From assembly GCA_017880715.1 (NCBI GenBank), contig JADGRT010000217.1, forward strand, positions 1-5,747: a stretch of 5,747 bases of DNA, in the 5' to 3' direction. The DNA comes from Verrucomicrobiia bacterium (GTDB taxonomy: Bacteria > Verrucomicrobiota > Verrucomicrobiia > Limisphaerales > UBA1319). Of the stretch, positions 5,335 through 5,747 are shown piece by piece (position 1 is the stretch's first letter; each line of letters starts with the position of its first letter). The translations under genes were made by a program, and so were the position numbers. The notes under the pieces are model-generated. The model did no database searches. It was not told where the DNA came from and saw nothing but the letters and a program-made list of their open reading frames with translations.

Positions 5335-5747
5335 AAATGGCGTGGCAAACGGGCCTGGGAATCTTACAAGGGCTACCTGGCGGCGCATAACCTGCCCACG
5401 GACTGGACGCCGCCGAAACCGTTGAATATTCCCTCGGACCAGAACTTCACCGAAACACCGCTGTTGAAGGACATCGGCTATCGTGGTCGGGGCACAACCA
5501 ACGCTGAGTTAAAGCTACGTATTGATGCTTTGTTCCGTACCCGGTTTGTCGATTACCTGGGTGGGTTGGCGAAAATGACGGATCTGGCGGCGTGCCAGCA
5601 GGAATTGCGGGGCATGACGAATCTCACCCTGCCTCAATTGCCGCGCGACCCCGCGTTGGATGTGATCGATTATTTTCGCGTCATCGAACCGGAGATGAAC
5701 GAATTGCGGCAGGCGAGTTTGCGTCCTAAATCCGCCTTTATCATTCA
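5335..5747 (+). CDS. N-terminally truncated verrucomicrobial WRGKRAWE-family protein, partial at window end
   Basis: Directly after the tgt TAA, in the same frame, an uninterrupted run of 137 codons continues to the window edge. It starts KWRGKRAWESYKGYLAAHN, then has DWTPPKP and DQNFTETPLL, then TDLAACQQELRGMTN, and later IEPEMNELRQASLRPKSAF. From memory these blocks match an uncharacterised verrucomicrobial family with an N-terminal membrane helix followed by N-W-R-G-K-R-A-W-E, a PPPVPDDQNF block, a TDLAAWQ block and an ELRxAS-RPxxRF block. Here the membrane helix and start codon are missing, because a stop codon stands exactly where they should be. In-frame start options are TTG at 5422 and ATG at 5575, both deep inside the conserved region. 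The ATG at 5337 is out of frame and meets a stop at 5388. The frame is otherwise undamaged, so truncation may be recent, or expression could rely on reinitiation or readthrough after tgt. It may be a pseudogene. The 3' end lies outside the window. Confidence 0.65.

Noticed and set aside
4252..5388. 378-codon minus-strand open frame opposite tgt
   Set aside because: Shadow of tgt: the opposite frame encodes a full Tgt with all catalytic and zinc residues, while this translation is rich in His, Arg, Ala and Gly and lacks a recognisable family.
5337..5390. ATG at 5337 as start of a short gene after tgt
   Set aside because: It gives only 17 codons and is out of frame with the conserved WRGKRAWE sequence.

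Overview
The window looks like chromosomal DNA from a Verrucomicrobiota bacterium, probably near Pedosphaera/Limisphaerales. The clues are indirect. There are two adjacent Tat-exported sugar-metabolism proteins (a Gfo/Idh/MocA oxidoreductase and a TIM-barrel isomerase-like protein). The last reading frame resembles a WRGKRAWE-type membrane-anchored protein family that I associate with this phylum. A large nested palindrome lies between genes. The DNA is GC-rich, and the start codons generally lack a Shine-Dalgarno sequence. This assignment is inference and was not checked against a database.

Layout, left to right. (1) 1-204 has no gene: a 97-base inverted repeat followed by about 107 bases of unassigned spacer. 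(2) 205-2420, minus strand, is a two-gene unit. The Gfo/Idh/MocA oxidoreductase is upstream, and its stop codon overlaps the start of the TIM-barrel protein in an ATGA junction. A candidate sigma70-type promoter lies just ahead of the first gene. (3) 2491-2884, minus strand, is a separate small gene for a secreted single-haem cytochrome c, ending in a clear intrinsic terminator. (4) 2885-3153 is a divergent intergenic region. (5) 3154-4044, plus strand, is purC. (6) 4045-4200 is a spacer with a hairpin and a possible gene remnant. (7) 4201-5334, plus strand, is tgt. (8) 5335 to the window end, plus strand, is an open frame that begins immediately after the tgt stop codon and has no plausible start codon. 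It looks like the body of a protein that has lost its N-terminal membrane anchor.

Functionally, the left half is an envelope module: two Tat substrates plausibly acting on sugars or sugar derivatives, next to a periplasmic electron carrier that has its own transcription unit. The right half is cytoplasmic housekeeping: purine synthesis (PurC) and tRNA queuosine modification (Tgt). All five complete genes have family-typical lengths once the starts are trimmed to the conserved N-termini.

I do not see a clear new biological system. The points most worth a second look are the start-less, N-terminally truncated frame fused directly behind tgt, the nested palindrome at the left edge, and the translationally coupled Tat pair.
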